From positions 372,001-436,000 of the forward strand of contig NZ_BLPF01000001.1 in assembly GCF_011764425.1 (NCBI RefSeq): a stretch of 64,000 nt of DNA, written 5' to 3'. The notes under the pieces were generated by a model that made no database searches, was not told the DNA's origin, and saw nothing but the letters and a program-made list of their open reading frames with translations. This stretch comes from Phytohabitans houttuyneae (GTDB lineage Bacteria; Actinomycetota; Actinomycetes; Mycobacteriales; Micromonosporaceae). Below, one piece after another: positions 55,083 through 63,793 of this stretch; position 1 is the stretch's first letter, and the number at the start of each line of letters is the position of its first letter. Both the position numbers and the translations under genes were made by a program.

Positions 55083-55924
55083 CTACCGCGACCCTCGCCC
55101 CGGACCGGTCGGCCGCGCGCCGATCGGCCCGGGGTGGCCGCCGCCTCAACCGGTACTCCGGCCTGGGCCTCGGGGTCGCGATGCTGTGGTTCAGCCTGCT
55201 CGTGCTCATCCCGCTGACCGCTGTCGTGGTGACCGCCTCCGAAGGCGGCTGGAGCGGCTTCTGGGACGCGGTGACCAACGAGCAGACGGCCGCCGCGATC
55301 CGGCTGACGGTCGGCACCGCGTTCGGGGTCACGCTCGTCAACGTCGTGATGGGCACGCTGATCGCCTGGGTGCTCGTGCGCGACCGGTTCTTCGGCAAGC
55401 GCCTGCTCGAGGTCCTCATCGACATCCCGTTCGCGCTGCCGACGATCGTGGCCGGCCTCGTGCTGCTGTCGCTGTACGGGCCGGAGAGCCCGCTCGGCAT
55501 CGACATCCACAACACCCGGATCGCGGTGTTCATGGCGTTCCTGTTCGTCACGCTGCCGTTCATCGTCCGCACCGTGCAGCCGGTGCTGGCCGAGCTCGAC
55601 CACGAGGTCGAGGAGGCCGCGGCGTCGTTGGGGGCGAGCCGGTTCACCACGTTCCGGCGGATCATCCTGCCCAGCCTGACCCCGGCGATCGCGGCCGGCG
55701 CGGCACTCTCGTTCGCCCGCGGGGTCAGCGAGTACGGCTCGCTGGTGCTCCTGTCCGGCAACCTGCCGATGCGCACCGAGGTCACCTCGGTCCGCATCCT
55801 CAGCAGCATCGAGAACGACAACCTGGACAGCGCCGCCGCGGTCGCCGCGGTGCTGCTCGCCATCTCGTTCGCGGTGATCGTGATCCTCGACGTCATCCAG
55901 CGGAGGGTGATCCGCCGTGGTTAA
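55079..55924 (+). CDS. cysT: Sulfate ABC permease CysT
   Basis: 281 residues from GTG 55079 (AGGGG upstream, inside the S4 repeat). About six helices; RYSGLGLGVAMLWFSLLVLIPLTAVV at the start and the EAA loop LDHEVEEAAASLGASRFTTFRRIILPSLTPAIAAG. Forms the sulfate channel with CysW. 8-nt overlap with cysW. Confidence 0.95.
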   Translation: MTTATLAPDRSAARRSARGGRRLNRYSGLGLGVAMLWFSLLVLIPLTAVVVTASEGGWSGFWDAVTNEQTAAAIRLTVGTAFGVTLVNVVMGTLIAWVLVRDRFFGKRLLEVLIDIPFALPTIVAGLVLLSLYGPESPLGIDIHNTRIAVFMAFLFVTLPFIVRTVQPVLAELDHEVEEAAASLGASRFTTFRRIILPSLTPAIAAGAALSFARGVSEYGSLVLLSGNLPMRTEVTSVRILSSIENDNLDSAAAVAAVLLAISFAVIVILDVIQRRVIRRG

Positions 55925-56699
55925 GCGCGTGATCGTCGTGACGTACCTGTTCTTCCTCGTCGCGTGGCCGGTCTTCCTGGTCGGGCAGAACACGTTCGAG
56001 GGCGGGACGGAAAACCTCCGGGGCATCCTCGAGGACCCGGACGTCGTGCACGCGCTGCGGCTGAGCCTGTTGGTCGCGATCATCTCCGTGGTGATCAACA
56101 CGGTGTTCGGCGTGGGGATCTCGCTGCTGCTCGTGCGCTACGACTTCCCCGGCAAGCGGCTGCTCAGCGCGCTGCTCGACGTGCCGCTGTCGGTGTCGCC
56201 GATCGTGGTGGGCCTCGCGCTCGTCCTCGTGTACGGCGGCCGCAACGGCTGGTTCGGCCCGACGCTGGAAAGCGCCGGCTTCCAGGTCATCTTCGCCACG
56301 CCGGGCATCGTGATGGCCACGGTCTTCGTCGCCCTGCCGCTGGTGATCCGGGAGGTCGTGCCGGTCCTGGAGGAGGTCGGCGACGAGCAGGAGCAGGCGG
56401 CGCGCAGCCTCGGGGCGAACGCGCTGCAGACGTTCTGGCGGATCACGCTGCCGGCCATCAAGTGGGGCGTCATCTACGGCGTGGTGCTGAGCCTCGCCCG
56501 GTCGCTCGGCGAGTTCGGCGCGGTCAAGGTGGTCTCCGGCAACGTGCTCGGCGAGACCCGGACCACGACGCTCGTCGTCGAGGAGAAGTACCTCAACTTC
56601 GACAAGGGCGGCGCCTACGCCGCCGCGTTCCTGCTCGCGTTGGTCGCGGTCGCCGCGATCATCGTCGTCTCCGTCCTCCGGCCGAAGGAACATCGGTGA
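55917..56699 (+). CDS. cysW: Sulfate ABC permease CysW
   Basis: 260 residues from GTG 55917. Six helices and the EAA loop [31 protein letters not shown], with [18 protein letters not shown] typical of CysW. Overlaps cysA by GTGA. Confidence 0.95.
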   Translation: MVKRVIVVTYLFFLVAWPVFLVGQNTFEGGTENLRGILEDPDVVHALRLSLLVAIISVVINTVFGVGISLLLVRYDFPGKRLLSALLDVPLSVSPIVVGLALVLVYGGRNGWFGPTLESAGFQVIFATPGIVMATVFVALPLVIREVVPVLEEVGDEQEQAARSLGANALQTFWRITLPAIKWGVIYGVVLSLARSLGEFGAVKVVSGNVLGETRTTTLVVEEKYLNFDKGGAYAAAFLLALVAVAAIIVVSVLRPKEHR

Positions 56700-57667
56700 G
56701 CATCGAGATTTCCAACGTCAGCAAGAGATTCGGCAGCTTCGTCGCGCTCGACGACGTCTCCGTGAGCATCCCTTCCGGCCAGCTCACCGCGCTGCTCGGC
56801 CCGTCCGGCGGCGGCAAGTCGACGCTGCTGCGGATCATCGCGGGCCTCGAGGAGGCGGACAGCGGCCGGGTGCAGATCGAGGGCGTGGACGCGACCGGCC
56901 TGCCGCCGCAGAAGCGGAACGTGGGCTTCGTCTTCCAGCACTACGCCGCGTTCAAGCACATGTCGGTGCGCCGGAACGTGGCGTTCGGCCTGGAGATCCG
57001 GCGCCGCCCGAAGGCGGAGATCCGCGCGCGGGTCGACGAGCTGCTGCGCCTCGTGCACCTGGAGCAGTTCGGCGACCGCCTGCCGGCGCAGCTGTCCGGC
57101 GGTCAGCGGCAGCGGATGGCGCTGGCCCGCGCGCTCGCGGTCGAGCCGACAGTGCTGCTGCTGGACGAGCCGTTCGGCGCGCTCGACGCCAAGGTGCGCA
57201 AGGAGCTGCGCGACTGGCTGCGGCGGCTGCACGACGAGGTGCACGTGACGACGGTGTTCGTCACGCACGACCAGGAGGAGGCCCTGGAGGTCGCCGACGA
57301 GATCGTGGTGATCAACGACGGGCGCATCGAGCAGATCGGCACGCCCGACGAGCTCTACGACGCGCCCGCCAACGACTTCGTCATGCGCTTCCTCGGCCCG
57401 GTCACGCAGCTCGGCGACCAGCTGGTGCGGCCGCACGACCTGGACCTGCACCCCGGCGACGAGGCGGAGCACGGCACGGTGACCGGGCGGGTCACCCGGG
57501 TCACCCGGATCGGCTTCGAGATCCGTGTCGAGGTGACGACCGAGGACCAGGTCGTCGTCGTCACGCTGACCCGCACCCGCTTCCGGGCGCTGGGCATCGC
57601 GGAAGGGTCCATCGTCCAGGTCGGGCTCGCGCCGGAGGCGCTGGCCGCGTCGGTGGAGGCGGCCTAG
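56696..57667 (+). CDS. cysA: Sulfate ABC transporter ATPase CysA
   Basis: 323 residues from GTG 56696. Walker [11 protein letters not shown]-loop [14 protein letters not shown], signature [15 protein letters not shown], Walker [13 protein letters not shown] and switch [11 protein letters not shown] are intact, with a C-terminal TOBE-like domain ([21 protein letters not shown]). It energises sulfate uptake. Its TAG stop overlaps the GTG of the Rrf2 gene by one base. Confidence 0.96.
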   Translation: MSIEISNVSKRFGSFVALDDVSVSIPSGQLTALLGPSGGGKSTLLRIIAGLEEADSGRVQIEGVDATGLPPQKRNVGFVFQHYAAFKHMSVRRNVAFGLEIRRRPKAEIRARVDELLRLVHLEQFGDRLPAQLSGGQRQRMALARALAVEPTVLLLDEPFGALDAKVRKELRDWLRRLHDEVHVTTVFVTHDQEEALEVADEIVVINDGRIEQIGTPDELYDAPANDFVMRFLGPVTQLGDQLVRPHDLDLHPGDEAEHGTVTGRVTRVTRIGFEIRVEVTTEDQVVVVTLTRTRFRALGIAEGSIVQVGLAPEALAASVEAA

Positions 57668-58086
57668 TGCAGATCTCGGCTCGCAGTGACTACGCCCTCC
57701 GGGCGCTGATCGCCACCGCCGGTTTCTCCGACGGCGGTCCCGTCTCGGCGACGAAGCTCGCCGAGGCGCAGGCGATCCCGCTGGGCTTCCTGCACGACAT
57801 CATGTCCGACCTGCGCCGCGCCGGGCTGCTCACCAGCCAGCGCGGCACGGACGGCGGCTACACGCTGGCCCGCCCGCCGGACGACATCACGGTGGGTGAC
57901 GTGCTGCGGGCGATCAACGGCTCGCTGAGCACGGTCCGCGGGCTGCCGCCGGACCAGGTCAACTACCACGGGGTGGCGAGCAGCCTGCCGGAGCTGTGGC
58001 TGACGCTGCACGAGGCCATCGCGGACGTGGTGGACCGGACGACACTCGCGGACCTGCTGCCGACGCAGTACCGGCAGAGCGCCTGA
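57667..58086 (+). CDS. Rrf2-family regulator without Fe-S cysteines
   Basis: 139 residues from GTG 57667. MQISARSDYALRALIATAGFSDGGPVSATKLAEAQAIPLGFLHDIMSDLRRAGLLTSQRGTDGGYTLARPPDDITVGDVLRAINGSL matches Rrf2 proteins. There is no Cys anywhere, so it is not an IscR/NsrR-type Fe-S sensor. The location at the end of the sulfate operon points to a CymR-like role in sulfur control. Its 3' end overlaps the convergent EamA frame by about 128 bp. Confidence 0.9.
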   Translation: MQISARSDYALRALIATAGFSDGGPVSATKLAEAQAIPLGFLHDIMSDLRRAGLLTSQRGTDGGYTLARPPDDITVGDVLRAINGSLSTVRGLPPDQVNYHGVASSLPELWLTLHEAIADVVDRTTLADLLPTQYRQSA

Positions 58087-58906
58087 CCTGCCCCGCCAGC
58101 ACCCCGGCGAGCACCAGCGCGATGCCGGTCGCCTGCGCGGCGGTGAGCCCCTCGCCGGCCACGGCGGTGCCGAGCAGGACGCCGGTCACGGGGTTGAGCA
58201 GGCCGACGAGGCCGACCGTCGCGGCGCTGAGGCGGCGCAGTGCGGAAAACCAGGCGGCGAACGCGAGCGCGGTCGCGACCACCGTCACGTACCCGAAGCC
58301 CCAGGCCGCCGGCGCGTCGAGGGCCGGCGGCGCGCCCTCGAACGCGACCGCGAACGGCAGCAGCAGCACTCCGCCGGCGACGAGCTGCCAGGACGTGCTC
58401 GCGAGCACGTCGACGTCGCGCCCCCACTTCTTGGTCAGCACGTAGCCCAGCGACGACATCAGCATCGCGGCCACCGACGCCGCGACGCCGCGCCAGTCCA
58501 CCGCCTGCGTACCGCGGAAGAGCATCAGCCACACCCCGGCGATGCCGACGGCCGCGCCCACCGCGGTGAGCACCCTCGGCCGCTCGGCGAGCAGCCCCCA
58601 GGCGATCAGCATCATGACCACCGGCGAGCTCGCCATGATCGTGGAGGCCACGCTGGTGGGCAGGAGCTGCGCGGACAGGTAGATCAGCACGAAGAACGCG
58701 CCCACGTTGAGCGCACCGAGCAGCAGTGACCGCCACCACCAGGCGCCGCGCGGCAGCCGCCGGCTGATCACGAGCAGCAGCAGGCCGGCGGGCAGCGCGC
58801 GGATCGCGGCGCCGTACAGCGGCGCGCCGGGCGGCAGGTACTCGTGCGTCACGAAGTAGTTGCTCCCCCACGCGACCGGCGCGATCGCGCAGATCAGGGA
58901 CCACAT
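57959..58906 (-). CDS. EamA-family transporter
   Basis: 315 residues as read, ATG 58906. Ten membrane helices in two EamA halves (VAWGSNYFVTHEYLPPGAPLYGAAIRALPAGLLLLV; GLVGLLNPVTGVLLGTAVAGEGLTAAQATGIALVLAGVLAGQ). The family core ends near 58086; the last 40 or so residues are antisense to the Rrf2 gene and low-complexity, so the true end may be earlier or the frame altered there. Exporters of metabolites or drugs. Shares a palindromic operator with the divergent MarR gene. Confidence 0.85.
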   Translation of the reverse strand: MWSLICAIAPVAWGSNYFVTHEYLPPGAPLYGAAIRALPAGLLLLVISRRLPRGAWWWRSLLLGALNVGAFFVLIYLSAQLLPTSVASTIMASSPVVMMLIAWGLLAERPRVLTAVGAAVGIAGVWLMLFRGTQAVDWRGVAASVAAMLMSSLGYVLTKKWGRDVDVLASTSWQLVAGGVLLLPFAVAFEGAPPALDAPAAWGFGYVTVVATALAFAAWFSALRRLSAATVGLVGLLNPVTGVLLGTAVAGEGLTAAQATGIALVLAGVLAGQVRRSAGTASAAGPRVSSGPPRPRWPRAASATAPAGCSPPRGS

Positions 58907-58912
58907 GGATGC

Positions 58913-58938
58913 AAGATACCTTCCTGGGAAGGTATCTT
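58913..58938. promoter_or_regulatory. MarR operator shared by the divergent EamA and MarR genes
   Basis: A 26-bp palindrome: AAGATACCTTCC (58913-58924), TG, then its exact reverse complement (58927-58938). Each end contains TATCTT in the outward direction, which can serve as a -10 for each gene, so bound MarR would block both. Both mRNAs would have almost no leader. Confidence 0.85.
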
Positions 58939-58944
58939 GGCTGT

Positions 58945-59438
58945 GTGACCGACCACGTTGCCCGCATCCAGGCGGAGTGGGCCCGCGAGCGCCCCGACGT
59001 CGACACCGCGCCGCAGGGAGTGATCGGGCGCCTGCACCGCCTCGCCGCCCACCTGACCGAGGAGCTGTGCGTGGTGTACCGGCGGCACGGCCTCAGCGAG
59101 GGCGAGTTCGACGTGCTCGCCGCGCTGCGCCGGGCCGGCGCGCCGTACGAGCGGGCCCCGGCGAGCTGGCCGCGTTCACGATGGTGACCACCGGTGGGAT
59201 GACCAAGCGGATCGACCGCCTGGAGCGGGCCGGCCTGGTGACCCGCCGGCGCAGCGGCACCGACGGCCGCGGCCGGGTGGTGGCGCTGACCACGGCCGGG
59301 CGGGAGCTGATCGACCGCGCGTTCACCGAGCACATGCACAATGAGCGGCGCCTGCTCGCCGCGCTCCGCCCCGAGGAGGCGGCCCAGCTGGAGGCGCTGC
59401 TCACGACCTGGCTGGAGCGGGCCACCCCCAGCGGGTGA
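58945..59438 (+). CDS. MarR-family regulator (frameshifted)
   Basis: About 164 residues after one correction, from GTG 58945. The first part (VARIQAEWARERPDVDTAPQGVIGRLHRLAAHLTEELCVVYRRHGLSEGEFDVLAALRRAG) and second part (ELAAFTMVTTGGMTKRIDRLERAGLVTRRRSGTDGRGRVVALTTAGRELIDRAF) lie in different frames. One C missing in CCCC at 59156-59159 accounts for it and gives ERAPGELAAFT. It is a typical repressor of the neighbouring exporter, with the operator at 58913. Confidence 0.88.
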
Positions 59439-59474
59439 CGACCGACCACCCGGCGCCGACGGACGATTGCCGGC

Positions 59475-60149
59475 ATGACAGCCGAGCTACGCACCGACGA
59501 GCAGGTCCAGCGGGATGTCATGGCGGAGCTGCGATGGGACGCCCGCGTGCAGCCCAACGAGGTGGCCGTCGCGGTCAAGGGCGGCATCGTCTCGCTCGCC
59601 GGCTCCGTGGACCACTTCGTCAAGCGCTGGGCGGCCGAGCGCGCGGCGCAGCGGGTACGCGGCGTGGTCGCGGTCGCCAACGACATCGAGATCCGCCCGC
59701 CGTCCGGCAGTGCCGAGCCCAGCGACCCGGAGATCGCCACCACGACGGCTCAGGTGCTCGCGTGGAACGCGCTGGTGCCGGCGGACCAGCTCCAGATAAC
59801 CGTCTCGGCCGGCCGGGTGACGCTGCGCGGCGAGGTCGAGTGGGAGTACGAGCGCCGCGAGGCCGAGCACGCCGTGCGCGGCCTGGCCGGTGTGCGCGGG
59901 GTGACCAACTCGATCGCGGTGCGGCCGCGGCAGCGGATCCAGCCCGAGGACCTGGAGCGCCGCATCGCGCAGGCACTGCTGCGCAGCGCCGAGACGGACG
60001 CGGAACGGATCATGGTGGAACAGGACGGCGACCGGGTGATCCTCCGCGGCGCGGTGCGGTCCTGGCCGGAACGGCGCGACGCGGAACGGGCCGCCTGGTC
60101 CGCGCCGGGCGTGCGCACCGTCGAAAACGACATCAGGATCGCCCCGTAG
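59475..60149 (+). CDS. Protein with three BON domains
   Basis: 224 residues. Three BON repeats, each with a (V/I)xVxxGxVxLxG-V core (VAVAVKGGIVSLAGSV, ITVSAGRVTLRGEV, MVEQDGDRVILRGAV), separated by short helical linkers. No signal peptide, so it is cytoplasmic, unlike most OsmY-type BON proteins. BON domains bind phospholipid or membranes; role unknown. Convergent with the LuxR gene. Confidence 0.88.
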   Translation: MTAELRTDEQVQRDVMAELRWDARVQPNEVAVAVKGGIVSLAGSVDHFVKRWAAERAAQRVRGVVAVANDIEIRPPSGSAEPSDPEIATTTAQVLAWNALVPADQLQITVSAGRVTLRGEVEWEYERREAEHAVRGLAGVRGVTNSIAVRPRQRIQPEDLERRIAQALLRSAETDAERIMVEQDGDRVILRGAVRSWPERRDAERAAWSAPGVRTVENDIRIAP

Positions 60150-60217
60150 CCAGCGCGCCCCGGGGGTTCCCTCGGGCTTGGGCAGGCCATCCGTCCACAG
60201 TGCAGCGCCGCCGCGGC

Positions 60218-61230
60218 TCACACCGCGCGGTGCAGCGCGCGCGGTATGTACAGCCCGCGGCGCAGCGCGTAGACCGCCGCCAGGGTGCGGGTGGGCGCGT
60301 GGAGCTTGGTGAGGATGTGCTCCAGGTGTGTCGCCGCCGTCCGCTCGGTCAGCCGGAACGCGCTGGCGATCCGGCGGTTGGAGCAACCCTCCACGAGCAG
60401 GCCCAGCACTTCCAGCTCGCGGCGGGTGAGCCGGCTCAGCTCGCCCGCCGGCGCCACGACCACCGCGGCGATCACGTTGGCCGGCGGGATCGCGGGGCAG
60501 GCGAGCACCGTGACCCGCAGGTGCCGGTGGTCGCCGTCCGCGTCGAACGGGCACAGGAACGTCGAATGCGCCGTCTCGCCGAGCTGGCGGGCGGCCACGT
60601 CGAGCAGCCGCGAGCCGCCGGCGAGCATGGGGTGGTCGGGAAGCCCTGGCAGCGCCTCTGTCCTCCCGTCGCGGCACAGCAGCACCCCGCCGGCGGCCCG
60701 GTCGACGAGTCCGGCGGCCGCGCTTATCGAGCGCAGCGGGTCCAGTGCGTCCGCCATCGTCGTGGACAGCGCGGCGAGGATTTCCCGGGCCGCGTCCGTC
60801 GGATGCGCCGGGACCTCCGTGTAGAGGCTGAGGATGCCGAGGTAGCGGCCGTCCGATGTGGTCAGCCGCACGCCGATCCCCTCGCGGAAACCGGCCGGCA
60901 TCAGGTATTCCGCCCACGAGCGGATCTCTTCGGCCGGCACCTGCAGATCACGCAGCCGCATCGGCGGCCCCGGCGGTCGAGGCCCACGAGCTCGACGTCG
61001 TCCAGGTGCTGTGGACTGTCCAGGTAGGACCGAACCTTTTCGTCGTAGCCCGTGGAATAGAGCGAATGCTCTGCCCGCCGCTCCATGTCCAGCAGGTAAA
61101 CACGAGCCGCCTCGAACGGCACGACGGGCCGAAGTGGGCCCAGCATCGCCCCCGCCCGCTCCCTAACTCCGGCTGGAACGGCCGCGACCGAGGCCACCTC
61201 GGTGGCGATTTCCAACGCCGCCGAGCGCAT
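60218..61230 (-). CDS. LuxR-type regulator with GAF-like sensor (frameshifted)
   Basis: About 337 residues after one correction. N-terminal part (ATG 61230: LEIATEVASVAAVPAGVRERAGAMLGPLRPVVPFEAARVYLLD) and the remainder (MRLRDLQVPAEEIRSWAEYLMPAGFREGIGVRLTTSDGRYLGILSLY) form a GAF-like sensor. The C-terminus is a LuxR HTH (LTRRELEVLGLLVEGCSNRRIASAFRLTERTAATHLEHILTKLHAPTRTLAAVYALRRGL). One C missing in CCCC at 60968-60971 (plus strand) splits it; restoring it gives DRRGPPMRLRDL. Signal and targets unknown. Confidence 0.87.
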
Positions 61231-61354
61231 ACGGCATCGCCTCCCGGCACAGCCTAATACGAACGGCCGTATCGCAGAGCCTCACTCTCGTCACGGATTG
61301 GATCGGTAATCTTGCGGATTGGCACATCGCCGATGACAGTGTCGAATTGTTCAG

Positions 61355-61714
61355 GTGCTCTCCAGATTGGTCGACTATCGAGAACTGGTAGAACAAGCCT
61401 GCCGCGCCATCCGCGCCGACCCGAGGCTGGGCCCGGCGCTCGGAATCGCGCACGCCACCGTGCGCGACCCGTTGAAAGCGGCGGTGACGATGCTGGTCGG
61501 CGAAACGCTGGCGCGCCGGGCGGAACGCGCTGTAGCGGGATTCGTCGCCTTCGTCGGTCCACACCGGCTCAGCGGCGACGAGTACGACCTGCTGGCGCAT
61601 TATGTGCTTTCCGCCGCGCTGGCCCGGCGGGTCGGCCCGGAACGGCTGATTCTCATCGGCGCTTCCCTCACGACCGTGCGCGCCGCGGTCCTACCAGGAC
61701 ACCCCCGCCGCTGA
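61355..61714 (+). CDS. Hypothetical protein
   Basis: 119 residues from GTG 61355, mostly helical (YRELVEQACRAIRADPRLGPALGIAHATVRDPLKAAVTMLVGETLARRAERAVAGFVAFVGPHRLSGDEYDLLAHYVLSAAL). No family recognised. It lies between two minus-strand genes and has its own plus-strand direction. Moderate confidence that it is a gene, because the reading frame has actinomycete codon usage and no shadow partner. Confidence 0.6.
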   Translation: MLSRLVDYRELVEQACRAIRADPRLGPALGIAHATVRDPLKAAVTMLVGETLARRAERAVAGFVAFVGPHRLSGDEYDLLAHYVLSAALARRVGPERLILIGASLTTVRAAVLPGHPRR

Positions 61715-61744
61715 CGACAACCGTTCCCTTTGGGAAACCAACAC

Positions 61745-63405
61745 TCAGCCGCCGGGTTCGCGGCCCATGCGGGCCAGGTGCTGGTGTACGAGGCGGATCG
61801 CCATCGCGCCCTCGCCGACGGCCGAGGCCACTCGCTTGATGGAGCCGCTGCGCACATCCCCGACGGCGAAGACGCCCGGCGCGCTGGTCTCCAGCAGGTC
61901 CGGCGGGCGGTCGCCGCCAGCGGGCGCGCCGACCGCGGGGCCGGTACGCACATAGCCGTCCTCGTCGAGCGCCACGTGGCCGCCGAGCCAGTCCGTGCAC
62001 GGGCGCGCGCCGACGAAGACGAACAGCAGGCGGGCGTCGAGGGAGCGGCGCAAGCCGGTACGCAGGTTTTCGACCACGACCGACTCCAGCCGGCCGTCCG
62101 CGCCGGCCAGCTCGCACACCTGGCTCTCGCGGAACACCTCGACGCGGCTGTCCCGCTCGATCTGGTCGACCAGGTACCGGGACATATCCCGGCCCAGGTC
62201 TCCGTGGCGGATCACCAGCCGCACCGACCGCGCGTGCTGGACCAGGTACACGACCGCCTGGCCGGCCGAGTTGCCGCCACCGACCACCACGACCGGCCGC
62301 TCCGCGCAGAACCTCGCCTCCACGACCGTCGCCGCGTAATAGACGCTGGTGCCCTCGAACTCGGCGAGGCGCGGCACGTCGAGCCGCCGGTAGCGGGCGC
62401 CGGTGGCGACCACCACCGTGCGGGCGCGCACCTCGCCGCCGCGGCCGTCGACGCGCACCGCGTGGTACCCGTCCCCCGCGAAAGGCCCGCGACCGCCGCC
62501 GGTGCCGCGATCACCGCGCCGAACTTCTCGGCCTGTACCACCGCGCGGTCGGCGAGCTCCGCACCGGTGATGCCGGCCGGAAAGCCCAGGTAGTTCTCGA
62601 TCCGCGACGCCGTGCCGGCCTGCCCGCCCGCGCCCACCGCGTCGAGCACCACGGTGGCCAGCCCTTCCGAGGCGCCGTAGACCGCCGCCGCCAGGCCGGC
62701 CGGGCCCGCACCGGCGATGACCACATCCACCATCGAGCCGGGCAGCTCGTCGATGGCGCCGGGCCCGATCAGCCCGGCGAGCTCGGCGTTTGTGGGGTTG
62801 TGCAGCACCTGGCCGTCCCGCCAGACCACCACCGGCGTCTGGTCCGGACCGACGCTCATCCGGCGCAGCAGCCGTTCGGCGCCGGCGTCCTCCTCCAGGT
62901 CGGTCCAGCTGTGCGGGATGCGGTTGCGGGCGGCGAACTCGCGCAGCCGCCGGGTGTCCGGCGAGAAGCGCGACCCGATGAGGCGTATGCCGGCGACGCT
63001 GCCGAGCAGCTGCTCGCGGCGGCACAGGAAGGCGCGCAGGATCGCGTCGCCCAGCCGCGGGTCGCGGGCCACGAAGTCCAGCAGGGCCGCCACAGACACG
63101 GCGAGCACCTCGCCCGGCTCGCGGACGACCGCGGACACGAACGAGGGCTGCCCGGTCAGCAGCCCCACCTCGTCGAGAAACGCGCCCGGACCGTGCACCC
63201 CGACCAGGCGCTCCTCCGCCGTACCCGGCCCTTCGACCATCGCGACCGCGCCGCTGAGCACGACGAACAAGTCCCGCTGCCGCCGGCCCTCCTGGACGAG
63301 CAGCTCGCCGGCCCGGGTGCGCCGCCGCACGCCGTACCCGCTGAGGGCGCCGATCTGGTCCCGGTTGAGCCGGGAGAACGTTCCGGCGGGCTCGCTGCTG
63401 TCCAC
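61745..63405 (-). CDS. cNMP-binding/thioredoxin-like/thioredoxin-reductase-like fusion (frameshifted)
   Basis: About 553 residues after one correction, GTG 63405 with GAGGAGAG. In order: a cyclic-nucleotide-binding domain (about 1-125, GELLVQEGRRQRDLFVVLSGAVAMVEG), a small thioredoxin-like segment (about 150-215, TPVVVWRDGQVLHNPTNAEL), and an FAD/NAD(P) oxidoreductase (DVVIAGAGPAGLAAAVYGASEGL onward; VVVVGGGNSAGQAVVYL; SAPGVFAVGDVRSGSIKRVASAVGEGAMA). The CxxC of thioredoxin reductase is absent; that region reads YYAATVVEARF. The frame breaks in CCCCC at 62473-62477; one base restores it. Probably a signal-gated redox enzyme with a different acceptor. Confidence 0.87.
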
Positions 63406-63421
63406 GGCTCTCCTCGCTGGC

Positions 63422-63640
63422 TCAAGGGTCGGGCGGCGGCGCGTCCGGCGGGAACCGCGCCGCGCTCGACCGGCGCCGGCGGTCCTGCCAGTACCAGAGC
63501 GTGACCAGGACGACCGCGCCACCGGCGAGCATCACGATCACTCCGGTCGCCTGGAGGTCGATCCACCAGGGATCGACCTGGATGGCGAACGCCAGTACGG
63601 CGCCGAGCGCGATCAGGAAGATTCCCCCGCCGATGCCCAC
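63422..63640 (-). CDS. DUF6458-type small membrane protein
   Basis: 72 residues with two membrane helices (GGGIFLIALGAVLAFAIQV; ATGVIVMLAGGAVVLVTLWYW) and a short basic/Pro-rich tail. Small actinobacterial family of unknown role. 16 bp before the fusion oxidoreductase on the same strand, so probably co-transcribed. Confidence 0.82.
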   Translation of the reverse strand: MGIGGGIFLIALGAVLAFAIQVDPWWIDLQATGVIVMLAGGAVVLVTLWYWQDRRRRSSAARFPPDAPPPDP

Positions 63641-63649
63641 TGCTCATGC

Positions 63650-63694
63650 CCTCCGCCGCTCGGGGACGGGACCGTGCCTCCGCCGCTCGGGGAC
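63650..63694. repeat. Two 18-bp direct repeats upstream of the DUF6458 gene
   Basis: CCTCCGCCGCTCGGGGAC at 63650-63667 and 63677-63694, a 27-bp period, between divergent genes. A palindrome, GGACAGGCGTGTCC (63721-63734, GGACA-N4-TGTCC), follows. They could be regulator sites for the DUF6458 or WrbA-like genes. Confidence 0.5.
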
Positions 63695-63793
63695 CGACCA
63701 ACCGAACGTATCTCGGGCCGGGACAGGCGTGTCCGCCCTGGTCACCCGGCCTGGGTGGGGTCACGTCACCCGGCGCCGGCGCAGCCTCGGTGC

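Noticed and set aside
63650-63735. DosR-type boxes near redox and stress genes
   Set aside because: The GGGAC-N4-GTCCC spacing is not met; the palindrome found is GGACA-N4-TGTCC.
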